A DNA stretch of 64,000 nucleotides from contig JAEPQZ010000019.1 in assembly GCA_016758905.1 (NCBI GenBank), positions 191,555 through 255,554 of the forward strand. The letters are read 5' to 3'. The notes under the pieces were generated by a model, which ran no database searches, was not told the DNA's origin, and saw nothing but the letters and a program-made list of their open reading frames with translations. The stretch is from Umbelopsis isabellina. Taxonomy: Eukaryota > Mucoromycota > Umbelopsidomycetes > Umbelopsidales > Umbelopsidaceae. Both the position numbers and the translations under genes were made by a program. Shown piece after piece: positions 44,961-56,500 of this stretch (within the stretch, counting starts at the first letter, position 1; the number at the start of each line of letters is the position of its first letter).

Positions 44961-47900
44961 ATGACCAATCTCTCTAGTGGTAGCACAATTACAGTCTCGA
45001 CTCTGTGTGTTAGAGATACTGAAGACGAAAAAGATGATTCATTTCACTCCGATTTTAAAGATGGACGCCTTTCTATTGAACACCAAATTGACTTAAATGG
45101 TACGTCCGTTGTTGTCCGGTTGATTTTTGAAAGTATAGGAATTATTCCTACCAGTACTGCATGATATTTAGTGTTGATTGACATATTCTTTACAATTTCT
45201 TTATATGAAATAGTACATGATTTAGTTGGTGCAATTCAAAACTCAGATATCCCGTTGATGGAAGCACTTCTGGGATTACAATATGTCATGGATCACCGAA
45301 TCCGTGGTGGACAACACGAAGAGCTTAATGAGTCCTTAATGGACCGCCTCTGTGAGGGCCTGCTTTTGAACACTGGGAAGACCACTGGCAATTTACTGCG
45401 GAAAAAACTTACTGAGGAGGCAGATGTTGCATTCTTCCTATTTGGTGAATTTCTGGAAGAAGGTAAAATCACAAAATATCTATCGTTACGATCATCCATA
45501 TGGGAAATCGCGAATTAACCTTACATTGCAGTATCTGATTTTCGCCGTGTGGTGGGCCGACGTCTGGCCCATGAACTAAGAAGTAACTTGAAGTTACATT
45601 ATAGATGTCATGCCAATGCTTCGACAGAACAACGTCAAGCAGCAATAGCAATTCTTCAGATGTTGACCAGGAATTATCCACAGTTCCGCGATTGGAAAGA
45701 CCTGATCCTCAAAGAAGAGCAAAGCAATGTTGAAAACTTGCTAAATAGTGCCGAAGCTAAAGACCTTGAGAAAGTCTACAATCAAAAGATGCCCTATACA
45801 GAAGATCGAATGTATGTACCACAAGCACTATATTTTGACCGTAGTGTTGAGAAGCTGCTGGCCATGTTCTCAGACACTGATCCGGAAAAAGGACTTCCAT
45901 CGCACAAAATACCTGCTTTAACTGAGCATTATGGAAAAAACAAATTACCTGATCCACCACGAACTAGTGCATTCAGGATTCTGTGGAGACAACTAACAGA
46001 TTTTATGGTAATCTTACTGCTTATTGCAAGTATTGTTGAGGCAGCTCAACAGGATTTCAAATCTATGGCAGTGCTTCATGCAGTTGTTATCCTCAATACC
46101 ATCATTGGTTTTTGGCAAGAATGGAAAGCTAGCAAGACTTTAGAAGCACTTAGTGATTTGTCTGTGCCACAGGCTCAAGTAATACGCGATGGACGCCAGA
46201 CTCTGATTGATTCCGATGAGCTAGTTCCAGGAGACCTAGTTCTGCTAGATGAAGGAGAAGCCGTTCCAGCGGATCTCAGGCTCATAGAAGTTGCTCAGTT
46301 ACAGGCCATGGAAAGTGTTTTGACAGGAGAAAGCGTACCAGCATCGAAAGCAATCGACGCAATCAGCGCAAAGGTGAGTCTAAATGAAGCTAAGGATATG
46401 CTTGACGGATTTAAAGGGATTGAAAAATTAACATTGATTCCCAAAGGTACGCCGAATTCCATTAGGAGAATGCAAAGGCAATGCTTTCATGTCCACAGTC
46501 GTTGCAAAAGGAAGAGCAAAGGGTATTGTTGTGCGTACAGGAGTACATACTGAGGTAATCCATCTCAATTGCTATTACTCACGTATTGTAATACAAGCTG
46601 ATTGACGAGCAATTGTTATTTATTACACAGATAGGAAAAGTTAGCTTGGCTATCAATTCTGGATCAGCACATAAAACCGTTACCCCCATTCAAAGGAAAT
46701 TGTCAAAGCTTGGCAAATACTTAATAGTCTTAGCAATTGGGCTTTGCGCTCTAGTCGTCGGAATAGGTCTCGCCTGGCATAAAGACGTGCGCACCACTAT
46801 CAATATTGGCCTAAGGTATGTTAAATCATCTTCCTAATATATTCTACAAAAAACGCAAGGTTGACAGATTATATTTTAGCTTAGCAGTTTCTGTCATTCC
46901 CGAAGGCTTGATAGCCGTAACTACTGTGACTATGGCGATTGGTGTGCGACGAATGGCGAAAGCGTAAGTTACCCTCAATTGCTCATAACCAGCCATACAG
47001 ACACTAATTGCAAGGTATGTAGAAATTGTATCGTTCGTACCTTGCCTGCAGTAGAGACTTTGGGTAGTTTGACGGTTATATGTTCTGATAAGGTAAGAAT
47101 AGCATAAAACAATTGTTTGCTTTTCAATCTCATATGTAACACGAATACTACGTTTGATAGACTGGTACTCTTACTCAAGGAAAGATGACTGCCGCTGATC
47201 TTTGGACAAGTGATGGACATGCTTATAAATTTGAAGATCCACAAGCGAACAATCCAACAATTGGAAAGGTTGTCATGCAGCCCGTGCCATCTGTCCGCGT
47301 ACCTCCTACAACCATAAATACAGCCGCTTTACATGCAAAAGAAATATCAAGTACCAACATCAGTTCTCAGCCAACAACGTTTACTCTGGCTATGATGGTG
47401 TGTGCGCTTTGCAACAATGCATCTATTACAAATACCGACAATCACTGGAATTCTGTGGGAGATCCAACTGAAGTTGCCTTGCTAGCAGCAGCCGCTAAAG
47501 CTGGTCTCTCACGAGCCACATGGCTCAGTCGTGGTTTTGCCAAAGTTCACGAGAACTCTTTTGATAGCGACCGTAAAATGATGAGCTCAGTGTGGAAAGC
47601 TGCTAATGGAAAAGAGTACATGCTTTGTAAAGGTGCACCAGAAGAATTGCTTCGTAGATGTGATCGCTTTTGTGAACCACTTGCAAAAACAAATTCAATA
47701 CAATCCCTCACTCATGGAGAAGCTATTGAGGACCATATTATACATGAACAATTTATCAACGAAGTTTCAGAAGAGAGCTCAGCTATGGCTAAGGAAGGCT
47801 TAAGAGTACTTGGTTTGGCATACAAGCGAATCACAACCTCCGATGATCAGACAATATCTACCGATAATGAGGATGGCTTGTACCAAGAGGAAAAATTAAC

Positions 47901-49422
47901 ATTTGTTTCATTGATTGGTCTAATCGATCCTCCAAAAGAAGGTGTTAAAGATGCTATAGCTCGTTGCCAAGTGGCTGGTATTAAAGTCATAATGATCACT
48001 GGTGATCATGTACAAACTGCTACAGCTATAGCAACTCAACTAGGGATTGTACAAGCAAACAATACCTGCACGGTAAGTTCTAAAGCAAACTAAGTATTTG
48101 AAAATGGGATTTCTAACATATTGTAAACTACGTAAAGGCATATGCAATGATGGGAAGAGAACTGGATCTTATGTCCGATGAAGCGATTCTAACAATGAAT
48201 CCCTTTCCTAATGTTTTCGCGAGAGTAAGCCCAGATAACAAGCTCCGAATAGTCAGTGCACTTCAAAAACGAGGTGAAATAGTGGCCATGACTGGAGACG
48301 GCGTCAATGGTAAGTTAGTAAACTGCCATGATAGGAAACCAGTTTTTACAACTAACCGTTGATTGATAAAAAGATGCACCTGCAATCAAAAGCGCAGATG
48401 TCGGTATTGCTATGGGCTTGGCTGGTACAGAAATTACCAAACAAGCAGCTGACATTGTCATTGCCGATGATAAGTATGTTTGATTTCCTTCCATAGCTTT
48501 TTTTAAATCCATGGATATGAGCTAATTTTCTGTTTCTATGAAGCTTTACATGTATCATTGCTGGTATAGAAGAAGGACGACATGTATTTGACAATATCCT
48601 CAAGTTCATCGTGTATCTTCTGAGCTGTAATGGAGCTGAAATATTCTTGAACCTTGCGTGTTCCATTGCCGGCATGGAACTCCCATTCAGTACAGTACTT
48701 ATTCTTTGGGCTAACATCATTGGTACGTACCTATTTTCAAAAGGTTATTGCCTCATAACAAATTTGTAACCAACTTTATAATATAGCCGATGTACCACCC
48801 GCTATGGCCGTTGGTGTCGAGCCGAAAGAAGAGGGAATCATGAATCGCCGTCCTCGGCATCCTCTAAGACCAGTTTTGACCAAAGTTACATGGGCTATGG
48901 TTACCTTCCAGGCATTCATAATTTGTGGCTTAACCATTGCCTTATACCTGATCGATCTTAAAGTTCTAAATATGACGCTCGAAAGCACTCAATCAGTGGT
49001 GAGTTAAGAGGCAATGTTTATTGAAAAAACCTGTTACATGTGTCTTACTTCGTTCAACTTTGCCAGGCATTCGTAAATATGACCTCCATGCAGCTGTTGC
49101 AATCATTTTTCTCTCGATCCCTCACCAAATCCGTCTTTACTACCGGTATAATTGGTAATATATGGATGATTGTAGCCTTTGTAGTCTCCTTTGGCTCCCT
49201 TGTCGCTGGTTGTTACATCCCAGGTAAGTTTTGAATAGATTTAAATCACTGTCAAGAATTACAATCTTAATAATTTTTCGTACAGCTATGGCAAATTGGT
49301 TGCAGCTAGAAAGGATTGGATGGCTAGAATGGTGTCAAATACTCGTTTGCTGCGCTTTAATGACCATCTTTGTAGAAGTGGAAAAGTGTATTATTAGGAA
49401 AAAGTTCAAAGGCACTCTTTAA
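44961..49422 (+). CDS. Type II P-type cation-transporting ATPase with N-terminal extension
   Basis: Fourteen exons (44961-45099, 45214-45462, 45532-46373, 46447-46554, 46631-46815, 46880-46963, 47023-47092, 47161-48072, 48138-48309, 48374-48473, 48544-48722, 48787-48998, 49067-49223, 49286-49422) give 1181 residues. Core motifs: [18 protein letters not shown] in TM4, [12 protein letters not shown] with the phosphorylated Asp, KGAPEELL nucleotide-binding, and [24 protein letters not shown] and [21 protein letters not shown] point to a PacL/SERCA-like (P2A) pump, while [10 protein letters not shown] recalls ENA (P2D) sodium pumps, so Ca2+ versus Na+/K+ is open. The first 230 residues are soluble, helical, and unlike any P-type ATPase region I know. 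The segment after exon 3 ([11 protein letters not shown] frame) is intronic; skipping it restores [16 protein letters not shown]. Confidence 0.9.
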
Positions 49423-49604
49423 CATGAACACAATGTTCCGCCGCTGCAAGAGTCTCAAAACTTCCTTTAGTATAACAAAAAGGGAAGACAATAGAAGGCT
49501 AGCGCGATAATAAAACGACAAAACTCTAGCATTTGATTTGTATTCATAACTATCTCTATAATCAAACATTTAATCAAGCATCATAAAATATACCATTCCA
49601 TAAA

Positions 49605-49720
49605 GCAAAGCCGCAGTAATTGTGTTGTAAGAAGCCCGTAATAATGTTATTGAGGAAAACTGCAGTCATTGTATTGAAGAAAACCGCAGTAATAGTATCG
49701 GGAAAGACCGCAGTAATTGA
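49605..49720. repeat. Degenerate 24-25 base tandem repeat, five copies
   Basis: The core CCGCAGTAAT recurs at 49611, 49635 (as CCCGTAATAA), 49660 (as CTGCAGTCAT), 49684 and 49708, a regular 24-25 base period. Spacers share TTGTATTGAAGAAAA-like sequence. It lies 160-280 bases upstream of the aminopeptidase ATG. Confidence 0.75.
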
Positions 49721-49762
49721 CCATGTATGCAGATATTGACCTCATCAATTGACCATGCATGC
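49716..49762. repeat. 15-base direct repeat ATTGACCATGyATGC
   Basis: Copies at 49716-49730 and 49748-49762 differ at one base; the second copy contains the palindrome GCATGC. It lies 120-170 bases before the aminopeptidase start and may be a protein-binding site. Confidence 0.6.
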
Positions 49763-49882
49763 CTATCATTGTGATATTAACTTACTCCACTTCCTCGTTT
49801 AAAAATTTTTAGCCTTTAAAAACCCAGACCAAAGATTCGCACGCTTGACGAGCTTCGTTGCACTTCCTTTATCTAATTCACA

Positions 49883-51924
49883 ATGTCTTTATCTTTGCCT
49901 AACATTAAGCTTCACTCAGTCTCTGGCGACTCTCTAAAGTCTCTTTCTCAGTACGATGGTGTCATTGCTATCTTCACCGAGAAAGAAGCCCTTAAGTCGC
50001 TGATGCCTTCTGCTCAATCTTTCATTGAAAAAGATCAAGAGTTTGGATCCAGCTTGCAGGTATTGATTGACAGCAATGTGCCCGGAGGACGTATTCTTCT
50101 CGCCCCCACCGGATCGTTGGATGGTGATTTTGATGATGCTCGACGCTTTTCAGGTGAGCTATACGTTTGGCTGCAACTGCCGTAGGCATCACATAGGTTG
50201 TTACTAACACCCAAACTCTAGATATTGCCCAAAAAGCCGCTAAGCGTGCCATTGCTGCTGGCATCAAGTCTCCCTTGTTTTACTTTGCCGACCCTCCTAC
50301 ATCTTCACCTGGTGCATGGACTTTCAACGGCGAGGATGATTATGCACGTTTTGTTGAAGTCACCTTGTTGGGAGCTCTTGCCGGAAGCTTCGACCCAATT
50401 GATGTTCGCGAGCATCATGAGCGAGTCAAAAAGGAATACAAGACTCTCTCATCTATTGGACTTGCTTTGCCCCAAGGTTTCAAGGGTGATGAAGATCAAA
50501 TTTTGAAGAGTGTTCAGGCTATTGAAGCTGGACGACGTGTTGCCAAGGGTAAGTCAACGATCACTTTTATCTCAATCATTTCTTTTTTTTTTTCTTTTTT
50601 TTCGTATAACTCATAAGGTACCTATTGCAGATATCGGTTCTCCTGATCCCGAAAGAATGTCACCTGTTAATATCGCTAAATACATTCAAGAATCCGCCTT
50701 CAAAGATGTCGACAATATCAAAATTAGCGTTATTGAAGACATTGACACCATCAAGAAGGAATATCCTTTGGCTCATGCTGTTACCAGAGCTAGTTTAGCA
50801 GGTATGAGAAAAACATATTCATCTTATCGTCTGTCAATTGTGGATTAGTCTGGTTAAAACTCTACTTATAGTACCAAGACATCATCCTCGCGTTGTGCAT
50901 TTCGAGTACAAGTCCCCCGATCAATCTCAAGTAAAGGAAAAGTAAGTGTAGAATGAATACGGCCTAGCACCAAAGAAAGGGCTAGTTTAAGCTAATTTTC
51001 ATTTCAGCTTGTACTTTGTAGGCAAGGGTGTTACTTATGATACTGGAGGTGCTGACATCAAATGTTCTGGCCATATGAGAGGTGAGTAGAGTAAAGTAAA
51101 TGCTATGTTATGAGATACCATCGATCTAACAACTTGTCATAGACATGTCTCGAGATAAGTGTGGTGCAGCTGCTGTTGCTGGATTCCTCAAGACGGTATC
51201 GCTACTTGCTCCTAAGCATGTTAATATTACCGCTGGTCTGTCCTTAGTTCGCAACTCTATTGGCCCTGACTCTTATGTCAGTGATGAGGTCCTGTACTCT
51301 CGCAATGGAACCAGAGGTAAACATCAATATAGAATTTTTGAGTTGATATGGAGTGTGTAAGCTAATACGTCTCTGGCTCCAGTTTTGGTCGGTAACACAG
51401 ATGCTGAGGGCCGCATGGTCATGACTGATTTATTGTGTGAGTTCAAGGAGCGCGCTGTAGCAGAAAAGAACCCATCATTCCTCTTTTCTGTTGCCACTCT
51501 CACTGGCCACGCTCTGCGTGCTTATGGTGGTTATGGAATTGCTCTTGATAACGGATTTGCCCGCCACAACCGAATCAGCAAGCGTGTGTACGATGCTGGT
51601 CATGTCATGGGAGATCCTTTCGAAATCTCTACTCTTAGACGCGAAGATGTAGACTGCGTCCAACCTGGCAGCGCCAGTGAGGATGTCGTTCAAGCAAATG
51701 ACAAGGCTAGTACCTTGACTGATCGTGGTCATCAGTATCCTGCAGGATTTATGTTGATTGCGTCCGGAATCGAAAAGTATGGTTTGAAGAACAAAGAGAA
51801 GCAACTCGGTTATACTCATTTGGACATTGCCGGCTCTGCTGAAACTATGTCTGCAGTCGGCTGGAGTCTTCCCACTGTTACTGCTTCACCAATTGCAGCC
51901 CTTACTGGAGCCTTTCTGTTATAA
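49883..51924 (+). CDS. M17 leucyl aminopeptidase
   Basis: Cytosolic-type metallo-aminopeptidase. Seven exons (49883-50153, 50222-50548, 50631-50801, 50872-50941, 51008-51081, 51143-51316, 51383-51924) give 542 residues. The C-terminal catalytic domain has GKGVTYDTGGADIK (metal-binding Lys and Asp) and NTDAEGRMVMTD (Asp, Glu and the catalytic Arg), the signatures of family M17. The N-terminal macro-like domain (about 1-180) is as expected. The extended C-terminal region resembles the fungal/animal NPEPL1-like branch more than bacterial PepA. No targeting peptide is seen. Confidence 0.94.
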
Positions 51925-52059
51925 ATAGCACCTCGTAACAATACATACAATTTGTTTACATACATACAATTTGTTTATAAAGTAATGGCTTTGTAAAAGC
52001 ATACATATCTATCGTCATACCACAGTGAAAAGTTTACATTCAATCTAGAGTCTTTAGGA

Positions 52060-52975
52060 TTAGTTAAGCTGTTTGGTATATAGCCAGACGGCCAGACCAC
52101 CAGCCAGTGCAGCCAAAGCTAAACCTGACTTGTCTTTCAAAGCACAACAAGGTGATACTGCATTAACGGCCGACTGTGAAATACCGTCATTACAATAGTA
52201 CTTTGCAAAGAAATCATTTTGGATCCAAAGCAGTTTGTTGAAAGCAAGAAGGGCTTTAGACTCAGTCTCTCTGTCCAAATTGAGTGATAGCAACCCGCCA
52301 ACTAATGTTGATTCAACGTATCCCATCAACGCATTCACATGAATGTAGTCAACAGAAATTTTGCTCTTTTTTTGTGGTGTATCTGTGTGAATCTTTGCTA
52401 CCCAATCAAGGTATTTCAGCATCCTGTGAATGATGTCGTCAGCAAAAAGCAGAAGATAGGTAATAAGCGAAAAGAGATTACGTACTTCTCATCATACGGG
52501 CCATTTAGAAGCCGATTAAGATACTTGCTCAAGAAGTCCTTTCTGAACTACAAAGGCAATGCCGATCAGCCCTATATCTGTGTCTGAATTATCCTTTTCA
52601 GGTATATAACTAACCTTAATCTGTGCATTGTCTAATGTTAAGTCTTCTAACGACTCTGCGACGTCATTGTTTCCTACAACTGGGCCGGAAAACCCTTCAT
52701 TCTTCTTGAGGAAGTGCTTTTTGGTTATATCAAATGTAAAAAGTTTTGCATAAACAGCGTCCACAACAACTGGCACTAGAGGCTTCACTTTGTCAGCTAC
52801 TGATTTGATAGCTTCAATATCTTCGGCACCTGTCAATCAAACAGTAGTCAGTTTCAAGTAAGCTTGACCTTAAACAGAGAATCGTACGATGCTCACCAAA
52901 TTCAACGAACTTGGAAACATATTCAAATCTGTAGTCTGAATCAGTATAGAGTTGGTTGCGGTCAATGTGTTCCAT
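52060..52975 (-). CDS. Tail-anchored protoglobin-domain protein
   Basis: Four exons (52975-52897, 52829-52615, 52547-52486, 52423-52060) give 239 residues. Residues 1-200 are a protoglobin fold: DYRFEYVSKFVEFGAEDIEAI, FDITKKHFLKKNEGF, FRKDFLSKYL and KYLDWVAKIHTD, the last carrying the likely proximal His of the haem, then YIHVNALMGYVE and AFNKLLWIQNDFFAKYY. The final 22 residues (SGLALAALAGGLAVWLYTKQLN) form one hydrophobic helix with a short polar end, a tail-anchor layout. Haem gas sensing or binding at an organelle membrane is inferred. It is convergent with the aminopeptidase gene. Confidence 0.9.
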
Positions 52976-53535
52976 ATTTGAGGAGAAGATTGTGATTTGA
53001 AACTGTTGTCTGGTAGACCTTTTTTATATGCAAGTTTCAATTAGAAATGTTCCTATGCTTTCCGATCATCTGAGTCTAGCTCAGTTTCGGAAATTCTGAA
53101 ATTTTTGACCTTAGATATTGAGCACCACTCCATAGATGCTACTGCCATATTTATTGACTTGATAGCAATGCACTATGCCGATCACAATCTCAAAGTTATT
53201 GTTGTTAAATACTGACATAAATAATACATAGAGCAGATGGCCTACATGCAGCTGTTGTAATATTTCTTCGGCGGGGCACGGAAAAAAAAATTTGTCACCG
53301 ACTGGCAGTGGTCGTCGAAAGTCATACCATATTGGAATAACAAACAAATGATTATAACTCAGCGACTCCAACAATTAACGTCATGAAGGGCAATAGGTTT
53401 TAATCTTTAATCAATAGTCAACATATGAATTTATAGCAAGAAAAATAACGTAAAAAGTTTTACAAATCATGGTGAAGGTTCCTATTTTCGTTTTTGAGTA
53501 TAATTAAAAAAAGCTAGACGATAGAAATCTTGCAT
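52976..53535. other. Intergenic, 0.56 kb
   Basis: Promoter of the protoglobin gene and 3' end of DRS2. No other feature is recognised. Confidence 0.4.
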
Positions 53536-56500
53536 TTAACCCTGGGGTTTCTGTTGAGTGGTATCATAAACACGAATGATCTTGGTCTGGTCGCTATCAG
53601 TTTGCGAGAAGGCATAACCACGGTTTCGCTTGAGTCTTTGGATTCGGCGAACTTTGTTGACTGCCTGTCGGAAACGATCCATGCGGGGACGGTAATCTGG
53701 GAGATTGAACTTTTGAATCTCCTGGACAAAATGATACGGCATTGGCCGGTACATACGCTTGGCGCTACGAAATTTGGTATTAATAACACATCCTCGGCTA
53801 AATGTTATACATTACTAGCAACTTACAATTTCCAGGCAAAATCTCGCAGGTTGCACAGGAATGGCACGAGAATTAAGTAGAGCCAAAAATTAACATTACC
53901 CCACACCTGTGGTACAATGCCGGTGTATTCTGGGAATACTGAACTGGAAATTGCTGGACCGATATACGCAACAATAGGCAAGTACAAGAACCAAAGGGCC
54001 ATGGAACCAGGGATAGCGATAAAAGTATATTTCGTCCAGATGCTGTTCATGAAAAGGTCAATGATATATCTTACCTTTTCGTCTGAAGATCAAATGTGTA
54101 ACTTACTCGGTAATCAATGCACCTTTCCACAAAATACAGCCAAGCACAGCAGTGAACACTACGGTGCCCACCCACCATTGTCCGCCGTTGGTTCCATTCA
54201 TGAACACGCCATCGTTTCGGAAACAACCAACGCCAGTGAAGAAAAGAATCTTTGTAAATAACGTCAGATTAGTTTGGTACTGCTCAGATGTTGTGCCTGT
54301 AACAATTAAATACATACCAGCGAATGAAAGATAGCATTAGCAAACCAGCCCCAAAATTTCTTTTGGTTGAAAAATTCATTTTGTTGACCAAGAATGTAGA
54401 GCTGAGGATATTTATCCAGCATGCGAGCAGACACGAATTGATCAAAGATACCAATTGCCAGCGGGGGTAAGAAAGTAAAGATAACGTTGAAGCATGACAT
54501 TGTCCAGGATTCATACAATGTGGATCCAGAAAATCCATTGTAAAATGCGTACTGAAACAAGAATAATCAGAAAGAGCACTTGCATGCAGGCGTGAGTTGA
54601 ATATGCTTACCCAGAATTGGGTTAGATACAAAGCGACGTTCTTGTAAAAGTAATAGAAAATCATCTTAGACAGACGATGGTATGACCATGCGCCGTGAAC
54701 TAATAACAACTTCTTGAGATACCGGAATTGCGATATGGCAAAATCTGCACTTCGAGCAGCTTGTAAACCTTCTACACCGCTGATACCAATACCAACGTGC
54801 GCAGCTTGAATCATGGATACATCATTAGCACCATCACCGATGGCAAGCAGAATCGCAGGTGTATATTTCTTCACCAGTTTTACCACCAATGCTTTTTGCA
54901 AAGGCGATACACGGCAGCAAACAACAGCCTTGCAGAGTACAGCTAAATCAAACAATGCCTTTTCAATATCCTTCTCCAAAGCAAATGTCAAAGCCCTTCC
55001 ATCTATGACTAGTGCGAGAGGCTAAATCAAAAAAAGATTAGTCATCATGTTGGATCACCAAATAGCCTTTTGTGGGGGCTACCAACCTCAAGATCCTCTC
55101 CGCGACTGCGAACGTCATTGATTTCCTTCAGCTTTGCTTCTAAATAGTTCTTTGTATCCCAGTGATTCTCTTCATTGCACACAATCAAACTCATTTCTTC
55201 ATTAAGAAGTTTGCATGAGTACCCAATGTTGATAGCTGTCTCCTGTCGATCGCCTGTAAGTACCCATACTTTGATACCTGCTTCTTGTAGAGTGTGGATG
55301 GTATCCGGGACACCATCCTGAAGTTTATCTTCAATAGCAGTTGCACCAAGCAAAAACATGTCCTGTTCAATCATTTCAGCCGCTCTGTCCAACTCTTCAG
55401 ATCTGTTGACCAAAGTGGTTGCTGCCTTATCGTAGATTTGAGACCATCGAGCATACTCGTCTTCTGGAATTTCTCGCATTGCGACACAAAGAGTTCTTAA
55501 TCCTTCTGTTGCGTACTCTTCAAGATGAAGTAGAGTGGGTTCAACAAAGGGGTTGTTTTCAGCTAGTCTTTCCAAAATCACAGTGTCCGCTCCTTTACAA
55601 TAAAGCTTGATCTTTCCATCTGGCCCACGAACCAAAGCTGACATACGCTTGCGGGTAGAGTTGAATTCACAAACGTTGAGAATTTGAAACTCCATATCAC
55701 GACCGCGAATCTTACAGTTGATCGAGTTGGGACGACGGGTCTACATAGTAGTAAAGGTCAATAATCAGCTTGGACCAACTAGACTATCTCTCTTCACTTA
55801 CATGAAATGTGTATCCGAGTGTACTAGCACCTTTCACCAGAGCACCTTCATCTGGACTAGAAGCTTGATAAACGATTTCTTCAGAATCTTCTTGTTTCTC
55901 AGGGATAACAGTATGACAGACGGCTAGCAAAGTCAAGAACTCGTTGATGACATTTGCCGTAGAATGCGATTTTAAATGTTCCTGTAATTGTGCAAATGTA
56001 TACTGAAGGTTTGGATCATCGACACCGTCGCTGGCTTGTCTATCCGATTCAACTTTGTCCGCATAAGACAATCCTGCAATAGAAGATTGACGAAATTGCA
56101 TCTCATTGCATGTCAAAGTGCCGGTCTTATCAGAAAATACGAATTGGATCTGTCCCAGTTCTTCTATGAGACTACTACTGCGGGCTGTAGCTGCCGTATT
56201 AGTTGGTTCGTAATACATATCCAAGTCTGCATCGATAAGGTAAGATTGGATATATTTCACAAGCTCCATTGTCACCATCAAACTAGCAAGTATGACATAT
56301 GAGTAAACAACACCATTTCTCAACCACAGTTACTTTGTAGCTTACCTGATGGGGATGAAACTGTTGAAAAGAATCAGAAACGTTAAGATATCATAACCAA
56401 ACTCGCTAGCACGAGATACATTGTTGAGAGCCAAATAAGCCAAATCACTTCCTTTTGTAATCTATCGCAATTATTAGATTTTTGAAGGAAGCAAAAGAAC

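Larger units (their letters stand above)
49423..49882. other. Intergenic: 3' end of ATPase gene and repeat-bearing promoter of aminopeptidase
   Basis: Contains the tandem repeat at 49605-49720 and a direct repeat described separately. No additional gene is seen. Confidence 0.5.

Noticed and set aside
46374-46446. Coding continuation of the ATPase through the [11 protein letters not shown] frame
   Set aside because: Reading through shifts the following conserved [11 protein letters not shown] out of frame. Treating this 73-base stretch as an intron restores it.
54079-54092. An 8-base microexon in DRS2 (ACGAAAAG between good splice sites)
   Set aside because: Direct splicing from 54107 to 54042 already restores the conserved [15 protein letters not shown] reading with a normal 64-base intron, so the extra exon is not needed.
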